From: Paranoxybacillus vitaminiphilus
GTDB lineage: Bacteria; Bacillota; Bacilli; Bacillales; Anoxybacillaceae
DNA: 64,000 nt
Reading direction: 5' to 3'
Assembly (NCBI RefSeq): GCF_003259935.1
Contig: NZ_QLMH01000008.1
Location: forward strand, 1 to 64,000
The first letter of the stretch is position 1. Each line of letters begins with the position of its first letter. Shown here in pieces: positions 44,249 through 55,733 of the stretch. The translations under genes were made by a program, and so were the position numbers. Below the pieces are notes generated by a model. The model did not search any database. It saw only the letters and a program-made list of their open reading frames with translations, and had not been told where the DNA came from.

Positions 44249-46684
44249 TTATTCTCCAAGATTGTTAAGAAGAATCCACATCTCTTTTACTTCGCCTGCT
44301 TCCTCGGTGTCAACGAGAAAATCGCCGTTGTTATATCGATCAACTAATCGCAGCTGTGCAGACTGGATGACCTCGATGTGTCCGTTTTCTGTTTGTAAAC
44401 AAACGGTCTCGTTCTCATTTTCTGTTAACAATGAGGCAACAATGCGATGTGGTTTCGTCTTTAACTCTCGTAACATCACAACGCCGCGTTTTGCCCGTGA
44501 CGTTTTCTCAAATTCAATGAGCGGCATTTTCTTCACCGCACCGCGTTGAGTAGCGATAATTAAATATTGTAAATCTTGATTTTTAATTTGATGAGCAGAA
44601 ACAACAAAGTCGTTTTCTTTCAGATTAATTCCTTTTACTCCGGCAGCGCGCACACCAACCACACTAATTTCTTCTTCACTGAACCATAGCCCGTATCCTT
44701 GATGAGTGACAAGGAAAATATCTTGCTTTCCATCCGTTGTATAAACCGCCACGACTTGATCGTCTTCTTTTAAATTGATAGCTGCGAGCGGTTTTGTGTA
44801 ACGTTGCACTTTGTATTGGCTTAGCTCGGTTCGTTTCACTAAACCGCCTTTTGTCACAAAGACAAGATCAAGAGGCTGTGCAAAATCCTTTACCGGAACC
44901 GCGGCGATAATCTCATCTTCGCGTTCTAATGGGACGATGTTCGAAATATGCTGCCCTAAATCTTTCCAACGAATGTCAGGCAATTCATGAACAGGGCAAT
45001 AAATATAATTTCCATGGCTTGTAAACAACAGCAATACATCGGTTGTGCTCATCTCCAGCTGCGCAAGCAAACGATCAGATTCCTTCATTCCTAAATCTTG
45101 TCCGTTGGAAGCGGAGTAAGATCGAAGGCTTGTTCGTTTTACGTATCCTTCTTTCGTTACGGTCACCATCACCTCTTCTTGCGGAATCATAATCTCTAAA
45201 TTAATTTTAATTTCTTCAATTTCCTCTTCAATCGTTGTCCGGCGTTCATCGGCATACGTTTTTTTCATTTTTTTCAAATCTGCTTTAATGACCGAAAGCA
45301 GTTTCTTTTCACTCGCTAAAATCGCTGTTAGTTCAGCAATTTTTTTCGCCAGCTCCTCCGCTTCCTGTTTTAAGGCAGTAATATCTGTATTCGTTAAACG
45401 ATACAGCTGTAACGATACAATCGCTTCTGCCTGCGCTTCGGTAAACTGGAATTTGGCGATTAAATTGTCTTTCGCATCGCGTTTATCTTTCGAAGCGCGA
45501 ATCGTCGCGATCACTTCATCAAGAATCGATAAAGCTTTCATTAAGCCTTCGACGATATGTTCGCGTTCGCGCGCTTTTTTAAGTTCAAATTGCGAACGAT
45601 TCGTGACAACCTCTTTCTGATGTTCAATATAAGCGTCTAACAATTCCGGAAGGCTTAACAGTTTTGGACGCCGCTTATGAATCGCCACCATATTAAAATT
45701 ATAAGGTACTTGCAAATCTGTATTCTTATATAAGTAGTTTAAAATTCCTTCTGCGTCTACGTCTTTCTTTAATTCGATGACAATTCGCAAACCGGTGCGG
45801 TCCGTTTCATCGCGAACTTCAGCAATTCCTTCCAGCTTCCGTTCAAGACGAAGTTCATCGATTTTCTTGACAAGGTTCGCTTTATTGACCTCGTACGGAA
45901 TTTCCGTAATGACAATTTGCTGTTTTCCGCCTTTTCCTGTTTCAATCGTAGCTCTGCCGCGGATAATAATTTTTCCTTTTCCGCTCTCATAGGCTTTTTT
46001 GATGCCGTCTTTTCCTTGAATAATGCCGCCTGTTGGAAAATCAGGGCCATGAAGAACGGTCATTAGGTCATCCACCGTACAATTCGGTCGATCAATTCGC
46101 ATAATCACCGCATCAATCACTTCGCCTAAATGATGCGGCGGAATTTCTGTCGCATATCCCGCAGAAATCCCTGTTGAACCGTTTACAAGCAAGTTCGGAA
46201 ACATCGCTGGCAGCACGACAGGCTCTTTGCTCGTATCATCAAAGTTCGGAACAAATTCAACGGTTTGTTTGTCAATGTCCCGTAATAATTCCGAGGCGAT
46301 GGCGGAAAGACGGGCTTCCGTATAACGCATTGCTGCCGGCGGGTCGCCATCAATGCTTCCGTTATTTCCGTGCATTTCAATTAAAATGTTGCGCAGCTTC
46401 CAATCCTGGCTCATCCGCACCATCGCTTCATAGACGGAAGAGTCTCCGTGCGGATGGTAGTTGCCAATCACATTTCCGACTGTTTTTGCCGCTTTGCGAA
46501 ACCCTTTATCAAATGTATTTCCGTCCATATACATCGCATACAATATGCGGCGCTGCACCGGTTTTAAACCGTCGCGCACATCAGGAAGCGCGCGCTCTTG
46601 AATAATATATTTACTATAACGCCCAAAACGGTCGCCCAATACATCTTCCAATGGTAAATCTAAAATTCTCTCTGTCTGTGCCAT
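44249..46684 (-). CDS. parC: DNA topoisomerase IV subunit A
   Basis: The 811-residue protein begins ERILDLPLEDVLGDRFGRYSKYIIQERALPDVRDGLKPVQRRILYAM and contains the quinolone-determining region YHPHGDSSVYEAMVRM, the catalytic Tyr in AAMRYTEARLS, and C-terminal pinwheel repeats. With ParE it decatenates daughter chromosomes. It starts 3 nt after the parE stop. Its position near dif and plsY matches B. subtilis synteny as remembered. Confidence 0.97.
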   Translation of the reverse strand: MAQTERILDLPLEDVLGDRFGRYSKYIIQERALPDVRDGLKPVQRRILYAMYMDGNTFDKGFRKAAKTVGNVIGNYHPHGDSSVYEAMVRMSQDWKLRNILIEMHGNNGSIDGDPPAAMRYTEARLSAIASELLRDIDKQTVEFVPNFDDTSKEPVVLPAMFPNLLVNGSTGISAGYATEIPPHHLGEVIDAVIMRIDRPNCTVDDLMTVLHGPDFPTGGIIQGKDGIKKAYESGKGKIIIRGRATIETGKGGKQQIVITEIPYEVNKANLVKKIDELRLERKLEGIAEVRDETDRTGLRIVIELKKDVDAEGILNYLYKNTDLQVPYNFNMVAIHKRRPKLLSLPELLDAYIEHQKEVVTNRSQFELKKAREREHIVEGLMKALSILDEVIATIRASKDKRDAKDNLIAKFQFTEAQAEAIVSLQLYRLTNTDITALKQEAEELAKKIAELTAILASEKKLLSVIKADLKKMKKTYADERRTTIEEEIEEIKINLEIMIPQEEVMVTVTKEGYVKRTSLRSYSASNGQDLGMKESDRLLAQLEMSTTDVLLLFTSHGNYIYCPVHELPDIRWKDLGQHISNIVPLEREDEIIAAVPVKDFAQPLDLVFVTKGGLVKRTELSQYKVQRYTKPLAAINLKEDDQVVAVYTTDGKQDIFLVTHQGYGLWFSEEEISVVGVRAAGVKGINLKENDFVVSAHQIKNQDLQYLIIATQRGAVKKMPLIEFEKTSRAKRGVVMLRELKTKPHRIVASLLTENENETVCLQTENGHIEVIQSAQLRLVDRYNNGDFLVDTEEAGEVKEMWILLNNLGE

Positions 46685-46687
46685 ACA

Positions 46688-48898
<2,211 letters not shown>

Positions 48899-48909
48899 CC
48901 GAATCCGTT

Positions 48910-49329
48910 TTAGTTCTTTTTCGTTAAGGCATGTTCGACTTTAATACAGCGATCCATCACAACGGTATACCCTTTTTCTTTTAGAAACTCGTAGGCTTCC
49001 TCATTGACAACTCCTAATTGGGCCCAAAATACATCCGCGTCGATTTGGACAAATTCACGGGCGATTTCCGGCAGATGCTCCGGACGGCGGAAAACGTTGA
49101 CAATATCGACATGACCGTCAATGTCTTTTAACGTTTTTACCGCTTTAATCCCTTCCCATTCATCAATCGTCGGGTTCACCGGAATAATTTCATATCCTGC
49201 GTCTTTCATCGCTTTCGCTATCATATAAGACGTGCGCTCAGGATTATTGGATAAGCCAACGACCGCAATGCGTTTTGCTTTTTGTAAAATTTCAGCGATT
49301 TCTTCGCGGCTTGGATTCGTGATCGCCAT
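48910..49329 (-). CDS. yneT: CoA-binding (Rossmann) protein, YneT-like
   Basis: This 139-residue protein is a single CoA-binding domain: AKRIAVVGLSNNPERTSYMIAKAMKDAGYEI, PVNP and VFRRPEHLPEI, as in the CoA-ligase alpha-type domain. It binds CoA; its physiological role is unclear. B. subtilis yneT sits just beside parE, which supports the name. AGGAG precedes ATG 49329. Confidence 0.85.
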   Translation of the reverse strand: MAITNPSREEIAEILQKAKRIAVVGLSNNPERTSYMIAKAMKDAGYEIIPVNPTIDEWEGIKAVKTLKDIDGHVDIVNVFRRPEHLPEIAREFVQIDADVFWAQLGVVNEEAYEFLKEKGYTVVMDRCIKVEHALTKKN

Positions 49330-49454
49330 CTTGTTTCTCTCCTTTTGTTATTTTTTCTAATATTTCTTCATAAAAGAAGCAGAATCCTGCTATTTCCCGT
49401 TAAAAACATTCTCTTTCATTAATGTTCCAAAAACATGCAATCGATATAGTAAAA

Positions 49455-51600
49455 TTACTTTTCATCGAGCAGCTGCTTCATCACTGCTTCCACATCAGTC
49501 GTCGGCTGTAAACAAGCAAAATTTTCACATATATAGACCGTTGTTTCGTCTCCAATTTGTTTATATTCCGCTGCAAACGGGGCAATCGCCGAAAAATCAG
49601 CGGGATGTTCAGCGGCCAATACGGAATAGTTCGGAACAAATGCTTTTTGCAATTGCTTTAACAGTCTTTCTCTTTTTTCGTCGCCCTTTTTTCCAAAAAT
49701 CACAATTTCCTTTGCCGGCATCGCAAAAAGCAACAAACCTTGAAGGAAAAACGTATGACCGCTTTCATACGCTTCCACTTGACGCTTGAAAGTCGAGTAC
49801 ATCTTTTCCGCCTTGTCTAATAGCTGCAAGTCGCCGGTAAGCCGGGCAAGGCGAATCATTTGCACGGCGGCAACGCTGTTTCCCGACGGCACAGCCCCAT
49901 CGTAAATTTCTTTTTCGCGAACAATTAACTGTTCTGCATCCTTTCCTGTAAAATAAAAACCGGCGTTTTCCTCATCCCAAAAGAGCTCAAGCATCTCTTT
50001 CGTACGCTTTATCGCTCTTTCTAAATAAGAACGTTCAAATGTCGCTTCATACATCTCGATATAGGCCCAAATCAAATAAGCGTAATCGTCAATAAATCCT
50101 CTGTTTTTCACTTCCCCTTCACGGTAGCGCACCATCACTCTGCCGTCTTGAACAAGATGTGTTTCAATAAATGCGAGCGCCTGCTTTGCCATCTCAAGGT
50201 AGGCATCATTTTCATATACTTTCGCCGCTTTTGCTAAACCAGCAATCATTAACGCATTCCAAGCGGTTAAAATTTTATCATCAACATGTGGATAAACACG
50301 TAGAGCACGTGCGGCAAACAACTTTTTCCGCGCCGTCTCGAGCTTTTCTTTTAGCTCTTCATTCGTCAGTCCATATCGTTTCGCAACCCCTGCTAAGTTC
50401 GTATGAATTAAATTAGGTACATTATGTCCTTCAAAATTCCCTTCTTCTGTGATATCATACACTTCGCAATACCATTCACCCAATTCGGTTCCGAGCACGT
50501 TCAACACTTCATCTTGATTCCATACATAATATTTTCCTTCGATTCCCTCTGAATCTGCGTCAATCGCCGAGTAAAACGCTCCTTCTTTTGAGGTCATTTC
50601 CCGTTTCACAAACTCGATGATTTGCCCGCTTATTTCTTTGTAGCACTCATTTTTTGTAAGCTGATAAGCTTCCGTATAGGTCATTAACAGCAAGGCATTA
50701 TCATAAAGCATTTTCTCAAAATGCGGCACAAGCCACATCGCATCGGTTGAATAGCGGGCAAAACCGTAGCCAATATGATCGTAAATGCCGCCGTTCGCCA
50801 TGCTGTTCAATGTTTTTTCTGTCATGAACAGCGCCTGTTCTTCACCTTTCCATTTGTAATAACGCATGAGAAACATCAGCATATGCGGAATTGGAAACTT
50901 CGGAGCACCGCCAAAGCCGCCGTAAACGCCGTCAAAACTGTTCGCCAACTGCCGATATGTTTTTTCCAGCGCAGCTGATGAGAGTCGGTCGTTACCGTGA
51001 GCTTGAGCAGCTTGCGTTAGGCCTTTCGTAATTTGTTCGGAAATGCTGATAATTTCTTGTGGATTTTCCTTAAATTTTTCATATAACTGTGTAATAACTT
51101 CAATAAAGCCCGGACGTCCGTACCGGCTTCGTTTTGGAAAATACGTTCCTGCATAAAACGGCTTTTGCTCAGGAGTTAAAAACACGCTAAGCGGCCAGCC
51201 GCCATGCCCTGTGAGCATTTGACAAACACGCATATAAATCGAGTCAATATCCGGCCGCTCTTCCCGATCGACTTTAATAGATATATATTTTTCATTTAGT
51301 ATCTTGGCGACTTCTTCGTCCTCAAAACTTTCGTGCGCCATGACATGACACCAGTGACATGTAGACTAATACTCCAATTCTTCTGCGTATTTCTATTCCA
51401 AGCCCCCTATTCGAGGGCTAGGAATAACCGATGGACAAAAACACTGGCTTGCCTTCCCTTTTTGCTTTTTGAAACGCTTCCGGCGACCATTCCAACCAAT
51501 TCACAGGATTTGTTTCATGTTGCTTCAAGTAAGGACTTTTTGACAATACTAGCCAATTGTATTTTTCGTTATAACGATCACGTTCAAGATATTCTTTCAT
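49455..51600 (-). pseudogene. yyaL: DUF255 thioredoxin-like protein (YyaL type), interrupted by 58 nt
   Basis: ATG 51600 (after AAAGGGAAG) opens a frame reading [14 protein letters not shown] and PVFLSIGYS, then meets TAG. After 58 nt the gene resumes exactly with [17 protein letters not shown] and runs on for about 635 residues to 49455 without damage. Joined, the product is about 695 residues, the size of B. subtilis YyaL, with an N-terminal thioredoxin-like domain (CHWC) and a C-terminal six-hairpin glycosidase-like domain. Either the 58 nt inactivates the gene, or the ribosome bypasses it. The lack of any other lesion in 2.1 kb is notable. Confidence 0.8.
51363..51420 (-). other. 58-nt hairpin-forming insertion, bypass-like
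   Basis: Read on minus: the codon TCC (Ser) is followed at once by TAG. TATTCC plus AGCCC before the loop pairs with GGGCT plus GGAATA after it, giving 11 bp with one internal U-U mismatch, and the pre-gap codons sit in the 5' arm. The segment ends with GGAG, 6 nt, then TCT, a second Ser codon readable by the same tRNA, right before ACA TGT of the resumed frame. These are the features of T4 gene 60 bypassing. A plain mini-insertion is the alternative. Confidence 0.6.
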
Positions 51601-51867
51601 ATGTAACACTTCCCTTTATTAAATATTAGAACACTTCTTCCACCTTTGCTTGAACGGTTGTCCATCAGACCGTATAAAAGTATTTGCTTGGAAGATACGT
51701 TTGTGTATATTTTACCAAGTATTTCCCATGAAAATACAATAAAAACAATCTCAAATTGGAGAATTATACAATATAGATATTTCATAATATATTTGTCAAA
51801 AATAATTTTTAAATACCTTGATAAACAGAATAAAAAAACAGATATCCCTATATAAGAGACATCTGTC

Positions 51868-52140
51868 CTAGTCGTTATCGTTCATTAGCCGATCTGTTCC
51901 ATAAATTTGTTTGTTAATCATTGTATAATTACTATCCCGTTTATTATATTTGAATGCTCGATATGCAGTTTCTTGAACTACATCCAGTGCATCATCTTTG
52001 TTTTTTAGATAAATAAATGCAATTCTATAAATTTCTCCTTCATACGGCTGAAATATTTTCAAAAATGCTTCTCCATCGCCTTTCTGGGCTCTTTTAATCA
52101 ATCTTATAATTGAAAACACCTCCAATAATTGCTTTATCAA
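51868..52140 (-). pseudogene. Truncated ECF sigma factor
   Basis: The frame encodes IRLIKRAQKGDGEAFLKIFQPY, then IYRIAFIYLKNKDDALDVVQETAYRAFK, the region 2 of an ECF sigma factor, then unrelated residues and a stop. Region 4 is absent. A good GGAGG site lies 8 nt before ATT ATA, so the original ATG may have mutated to ATT. I infer a decayed sigma gene; a short ACAGAT/ATCTGT stem follows it (51838-51868). Confidence 0.65.
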
Positions 52141-52207
52141 TTATTAGACGTAAAGAGTTATAATTTAGCTTTTAGTTTTCGAAAATTTTTTCAACTATAT
52201 AAAAACA

Positions 52208-52367
52208 AGGATGTCTCAAAAGTGTTCGTATATTGTTCACTTTTGGGGAATTTTTTTGGCAAAAAAGAAGAAAACCGTTCCTTTTTTGGTATCATAAGGT
52301 CACCATATCATTTATTTAACATGATGTCCTATATATTGTGTCGTGGAGTCTGACCTTGGACAGCCTC
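52208..52367. repeat. Dispersed palindromic repeat, copy 4
   Basis: The longest copy: AGGATGTCTC and AAAAGTGTTCG on the left, GAGTCTGACC, TTGGACAGCCTC on the right. It occupies most of the 330-nt gap before the next gene, where I see no coding potential. Confidence 0.6.
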
Positions 52368-52468
52368 TTTTTACTCCATCTACTTATAGAGAAAATAATC
52401 ACAAGTAAGGGCTAATAAGCATATTTGTATAAGTGAACACTTTAAAAAAATGATGGAGGAACAAAATC

Positions 52469-52681
52469 ATGACACACGAAATTAGAAAAGCGAAAATTAA
52501 ATGTGAATTCACGAATGGTTTTTCTCTCTCCCCCGATACTTCGACAGAAGAAGCTTTACAGACAATTTTAGATGCAGTAAAAAAAGGGAAGACTGCAGAG
52601 GTAAAAATTGTTGCGGAATATATGGATGGAACAGAAGCAGATTTTGAATTTGCGGATGAAGAAGATGATGAGGAAGATTAA
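52469..52681 (+). CDS. Small acidic hypothetical protein
   Basis: This 70-residue protein (MTHEIRKAKIKCEFTNGFSLSP...) ends in a strongly acidic tail FADEEDDEED. A good GGAGG site lies 8 nt before ATG 52469. No motif is recognised. The beta-hairpin-rich pattern with an acidic tail resembles small Bacillaceae proteins of unknown function. Confidence 0.65.
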   Translation: MTHEIRKAKIKCEFTNGFSLSPDTSTEEALQTILDAVKKGKTAEVKIVAEYMDGTEADFEFADEEDDEED

Positions 52682-52685
52682 ATTT

Positions 52686-52808
52686 ATGCCAATAAAAATA
52701 AATACTCCTTTTTCATGAAGAGCATTAGGAACGTTTACAAACATTGTAGCTACAGGTTCAGTCGTTTATTCCATTCGTAAAGCTGGACTAGAGGAGAGGT
52801 TAGAGTAA
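52686..52808 (+). pseudogene. Forty-residue reading frame with internal TGA
   Basis: ATG 52686 opens MPIKINTPFS, then TGA at 52716-52718, then the same frame continues RALGTFTNIVATGSVVYSIRKAGLEERLE to TAA at 52806. AGGAAG lies 10 nt before the ATG. A W-to-stop mutation in a small gene is the simplest reading. The last codons form the 5' arm of the following terminator. Confidence 0.35.
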
Positions 52809-52835
52809 GTTGATACTTTAACCTTTCCTCTTTTT
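52791..52835 (+). terminator. Terminator
   Basis: GAGGAGAGGTTA pairs with TAACCTTTCCTC with one mismatch, then a run of eight T on +. It ends the transcript of the small acidic protein gene. Confidence 0.85.
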
Positions 52836-53006
52836 TTTCGCTAGTCGATTTATTTTTATTGATATATCAGCATTTTTATTGTTTTATCGTATAAAATCGC
52901 AACTAAATTAGCATACCAATTAACAGAATGACAATCATGTTGGATGATAGTATGCAAATTAGATTTATTCTTTCTTAATTGCTGTCCTCAGACTGCCATT
53001 TTTTGT

Positions 53007-53342
53007 TTAATGTCTCGGTGCCCAGAGCATTACAGAAACACCAACCAAACATATTACCACCCCTAACCAATCATATAAATCAGGGGTTTGTTTATCTATC
53101 CCCCAGCCCCACAGTACAGAAAGAATAATAAAAACCCCTCCATATGCAGCATAGACTCTGACAAATGAAGGGAATGATTGAAATGTAGCTATAACTCCAT
53201 ACAATGCTAAAGCTATTCCCCCAATTAAACCTAAGTAGAAGGGTTTACCTTCCCTCAACCATTGCCATATAAGATATCCTCCACCTATTTCAGCTAAACC
53301 TGCAAATAAGAATAATAATATTGTATAAAAAATATTGACCAC
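53007..53342 (-). CDS. YnfA/UPF0060-family small membrane protein
   Basis: The 111-residue protein has four membrane segments: [63 protein letters not shown] and [17 protein letters not shown]. It carries the UPF0060 signatures [10 protein letters not shown] and VYAAYGG. The family belongs to the drug/metabolite transporter superfamily and resembles SMR pumps; the substrate is unknown. It stands alone. Confidence 0.88.
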   Translation of the reverse strand: MVNIFYTILLFLFAGLAEIGGGYLIWQWLREGKPFYLGLIGGIALALYGVIATFQSFPSFVRVYAAYGGVFIILSVLWGWGIDKQTPDLYDWLGVVICLVGVSVMLWAPRH

Positions 53343-53650
53343 TCCCTCTTTTTAAAAAAATATTATCACTATTCATATTATCCTAAAAAGAAAAAAGACA
53401 CCCACTTCCTTTCATTAGTGTCTTCTTCATCTCATATATTTACATATGTGGAAAACTAACCATCAAAGTTCTCTTCCCTAAAAGCAAATCCAATTGAGCT
53501 AATTAAATTTACTAAACATCCCTGCTCTTTACTTTAGCAAAAAAGCTTTACTCCTGCTTTTTGAAGTAATACTTCCATTCGTAGAAATGTGTTTTTCAAC
53601 ACATTGTTGATAATGAACAAAACAAAAAAAGAGCTTTCCGCTCCTATTAT
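53343..53650. other. Intergenic region with one stem-loop
   Basis: The only structure seen is AAGACAC (53395-53401) with GTGTCTT (53418-53424), followed on the minus strand by a T-rich run, which could terminate the coiled-coil gene's transcript. No coding potential is evident. Confidence 0.5.
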
Positions 53651-54247
53651 TCAAAGTCTTAGTATACGTTGAATGTCTGTCTCCACCGCATATACACGTT
53701 TGTTAAGTGCTGATGTTTTGTCATCGACATATTCAACAATTTTCTCAGTATATGCACCAAGACTGTCAATTAAATTTTTTTGCAGCTGCTCTTGCCCTTT
53801 TTTCAGCTCAACAAGTTCAAAACGTATTTCTTTTTGCCCTTGTTCCAAGCTATTTAACCGTTCACTTAATTGCTTCTGGCCATTTTCTAAACCATCTAAT
53901 CGTTCGCTTAATTGCTTCTGGCCATTTTCTAAACCATCTAATCGTTCGCTTAATTGCTTCTGGCCATTTTCTAAACCATCTAATCGTTCGCTTAATTGCT
54001 TCTGGCCATTTTCTAAACCATCTAATCGTTCGCTTAATTGCTTCTGGCCGTTTTCTAAACCATCTAATCGTTCGCTTAATTGCTTCTGGCCATTTTCTAA
54101 ACCATCTAATCGTTCACTTAATTGCTTCTGGCCATTTTCTAAACCATCTAATCGTTCACTTAATTGCTTCTGGCCATTTTCTAAACCGCCTAACCGATTG
54201 TTTACTCTCTGTAACTCGCTAAGAATTTGTTTTAGTGTATCTTCCAT
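53651..54247 (-). CDS. Coiled-coil protein with eight near-identical 14-residue repeats
   Basis: The 198-residue protein has the unit LDGLENGQKQLSER repeated seven times after one LGG variant, followed by two degenerate units (LNSLEQGQKEIRFE, LVELKKGQEQLQKN) and a C-terminal helix. Fourteen residues equal two heptads, so it forms a long rigid coiled coil. The DNA repeats are 42 bp and almost identical, implying recent expansion and likely copy-number variation. GGGGG lies 9-14 nt before ATG 54247. The function is unknown; similar Bacillus proteins are annotated only as hypothetical. Confidence 0.8.
   Translation of the reverse strand: MEDTLKQILSELQRVNNRLGGLENGQKQLSERLDGLENGQKQLSERLDGLENGQKQLSERLDGLENGQKQLSERLDGLENGQKQLSERLDGLENGQKQLSERLDGLENGQKQLSERLDGLENGQKQLSERLNSLEQGQKEIRFELVELKKGQEQLQKNLIDSLGAYTEKIVEYVDDKTSALNKRVYAVETDIQRILRL
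53856..54190 (-). repeat. Tandem 42-bp repeat array
   Basis: Eight copies of a 42-bp unit lie inside the coiled-coil gene; units differ at only one or two bases (e.g. GCTTAA versus ACTTAA). Because the unit is a multiple of three, copy changes keep the frame. Long open frames on the other strand here are by-products of the repetition. Confidence 0.9.
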
Positions 54248-54353
54248 CTCCAATTCCCCCAAGTAATTTCTTTTATTATACCATGTGTTCAACATAAAAA
54301 ATCAACAAAGTTTTTTAACAGAACTAGTCAACAAATGCAGACTTGAAGTAGAA

Positions 54354-55052
54354 TTACTCTGTTATTGGAATTGGTTCCCCTAATAAGTATCCTTGTCCAA
54401 AATGAACACCCAATGCTTTCGCAACCGCTAAATCCGCTGGCTCTTCAATCCCTTCCAAAATCAATTTCATATTTTTATCATGACAAATGTCCAAAAGCAT
54501 TTGAATCACTTCTTGTTTTTTTTTTGAAACAGCTAAATCAATGGCAAAATATCGATCTAACTTCACAAAGTCTGGCTCCAGTTCGATGACGGTTCGCAAT
54601 GATAATTCTCCTTTGCCAAAATCATCAAGTGCAACGGTATACCCCTTGTCCTTCAAAAAAATGATTTCTCTTCTGAGTGCTCCCATGTCTGAAATTTTTT
54701 CTGCTTCGTTGATTTCAAACACAATGTTTCGATTGGAAGACTGTACGCTATTCAGAAAGTTAGGAAAAAACGAGTGAAGCACAGTAGAAGGATATACATT
54801 CACGAATTTTGTGTGAATTTCTTTTACAGAAGACAAAGCAAGCTGAACAGAACAAGTATCCAAGTCATACAGCCTGTTTTTTTTCATTGCAAATTGAAAA
54901 AGACTTTCGGGATTTTGGAAGAACTTACAACGTAACAAAGCTTCATAACCGAATACTTTCCAATCTTCCAAAGCATATATCGGTTGGTAAACATGATGGA
55001 ACAATTTCTTTCGTATGATATCATCTAAAAGCATTTCATTTGCGACTGACAC
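54354..55052 (-). CDS. EAL-domain protein, probable c-di-GMP phosphodiesterase
   Basis: The 232-residue stand-alone EAL domain has YEALLR (E37), FEINEAE, VALDDFGKGELS, DFVKLDR, LEGIEEPAD and GQGYLLGEP. Most metal and catalytic residues are present, though DDFGTG is altered to DDFGKG and NE spacing differs, so activity may be reduced. It has no membrane or sensor domain. A palindromic operator lies 50 bp upstream, between it and a divergent XRE regulator. Confidence 0.85.
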   Translation of the reverse strand: MSVANEMLLDDIIRKKLFHHVYQPIYALEDWKVFGYEALLRCKFFQNPESLFQFAMKKNRLYDLDTCSVQLALSSVKEIHTKFVNVYPSTVLHSFFPNFLNSVQSSNRNIVFEINEAEKISDMGALRREIIFLKDKGYTVALDDFGKGELSLRTVIELEPDFVKLDRYFAIDLAVSKKKQEVIQMLLDICHDKNMKLILEGIEEPADLAVAKALGVHFGQGYLLGEPIPITE

Positions 55053-55102
55053 AGTAAAAACTCCCTATCTAAATCATTTGAGACAGTTAGAGAATAAACA
55101 GC

Positions 55103-55120
55103 ATAGGTATGTATACCTAT
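55103..55120. promoter_or_regulatory. Palindromic operator between EAL and XRE genes
   Basis: ATAGGTATGTATACCTAT is an 18-bp inverted repeat with a 2-nt centre, located 51 bp upstream of the EAL gene. The divergent XRE regulator is a plausible ligand. Two direct ATATCTATAGT repeats (55204-55214, 55233-55243) lie closer to the XRE gene. Confidence 0.6.
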
Positions 55121-55294
55121 ACTAATCCATGTTCGATTTCTTCGACATAGTTTATTAAAAACGGATATCTAATCAATCCTTAGATAAAAAAGATACCTAA
55201 TTATATCTATAGTATATCAAAATAAATTTTTAATATCTATAGTCTCTTCGATAACTTTAAAGATTGAAGCTACAGTTACCTATGAGGTGATAAT

Positions 55295-55633
55295 ATGAGT
55301 AATTTGCCAAAACTTATTGGGGAGCGGATTCGAAATTTCCGCAAAGAGAAGGGATTGAGCCAAGAGGAATTAGCTCATAAAGCCAATCTCCACACTACAT
55401 ACATAGGACAATTGGAGCGTGGAGAGAAAAACGCCACTTTGGAAAGCGTAGAAAAGGTGGCTAACGCTCTGGAGATTTCATTAGAAGACCTCTTCCGGTC
55501 GATCAATCCGCATGCCAATTCTCACGAGTACACATTGTCCCAAATCGTCACACGTTTGCAAACAATGAGCATCAAGGATCAAAAAATGATCCTCAAATTC
55601 TTGGACCTATTGCAAGACTGGAAAGATCAATGA
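55295..55633 (+). CDS. XRE-family transcriptional regulator
   Basis: This 112-residue protein has a classic Cro/CI helix-turn-helix (LIGERIRNFRKEKGLSQEELAHKANLHTTYIGQLERGEKNATLESVEKVANAL) and a short C-terminal helical dimerisation segment. It resembles SinR-like and competence-type regulators. AGGTGATA precedes ATG 55295. It probably controls itself and the divergent EAL gene. Confidence 0.85.
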   Translation: MSNLPKLIGERIRNFRKEKGLSQEELAHKANLHTTYIGQLERGEKNATLESVEKVANALEISLEDLFRSINPHANSHEYTLSQIVTRLQTMSIKDQKMILKFLDLLQDWKDQ

Positions 55634-55680
55634 AAAGCATTGGATTATCAAGCAGTTCGGACAAAACAGGAAACAAAAAG

Positions 55681-55706
55681 AGGCGGAAGTATACATTCCG
55701 CCCCAT
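55681..55706. terminator. Stem-loop between convergent genes
   Basis: GGCGGA pairs with TCCGCC around a 9-nt loop, flanked by A-rich and C-rich sequence, between the XRE gene and the chemoreceptor gene. Confidence 0.6.
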
Positions 55707-55733
55707 AGATGTAACACGTTTGTGGTTCGATCG

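Noticed and set aside
46174-46605. Long + strand open frame inside parC
   Set aside because: Antisense shadow of a strongly conserved gene; its translation has no protein-like character.
53856-54190. CRISPR-like regular repeats
   Set aside because: The 42-bp units are directly adjoining without unique spacers and encode a continuous heptad-repeat protein.
53673-54266. Long + strand open frames through the repeat array
   Set aside because: They are by-products of the repetitive minus-strand gene, with low-complexity translations and no ribosome-binding site.
55134-55160. Possible fourth Ter site, ACATAGTTTATTAAAA
   Set aside because: The core ACATAG and part of the A half match, but the B half is poor, with only 12 of 22 defined positions.
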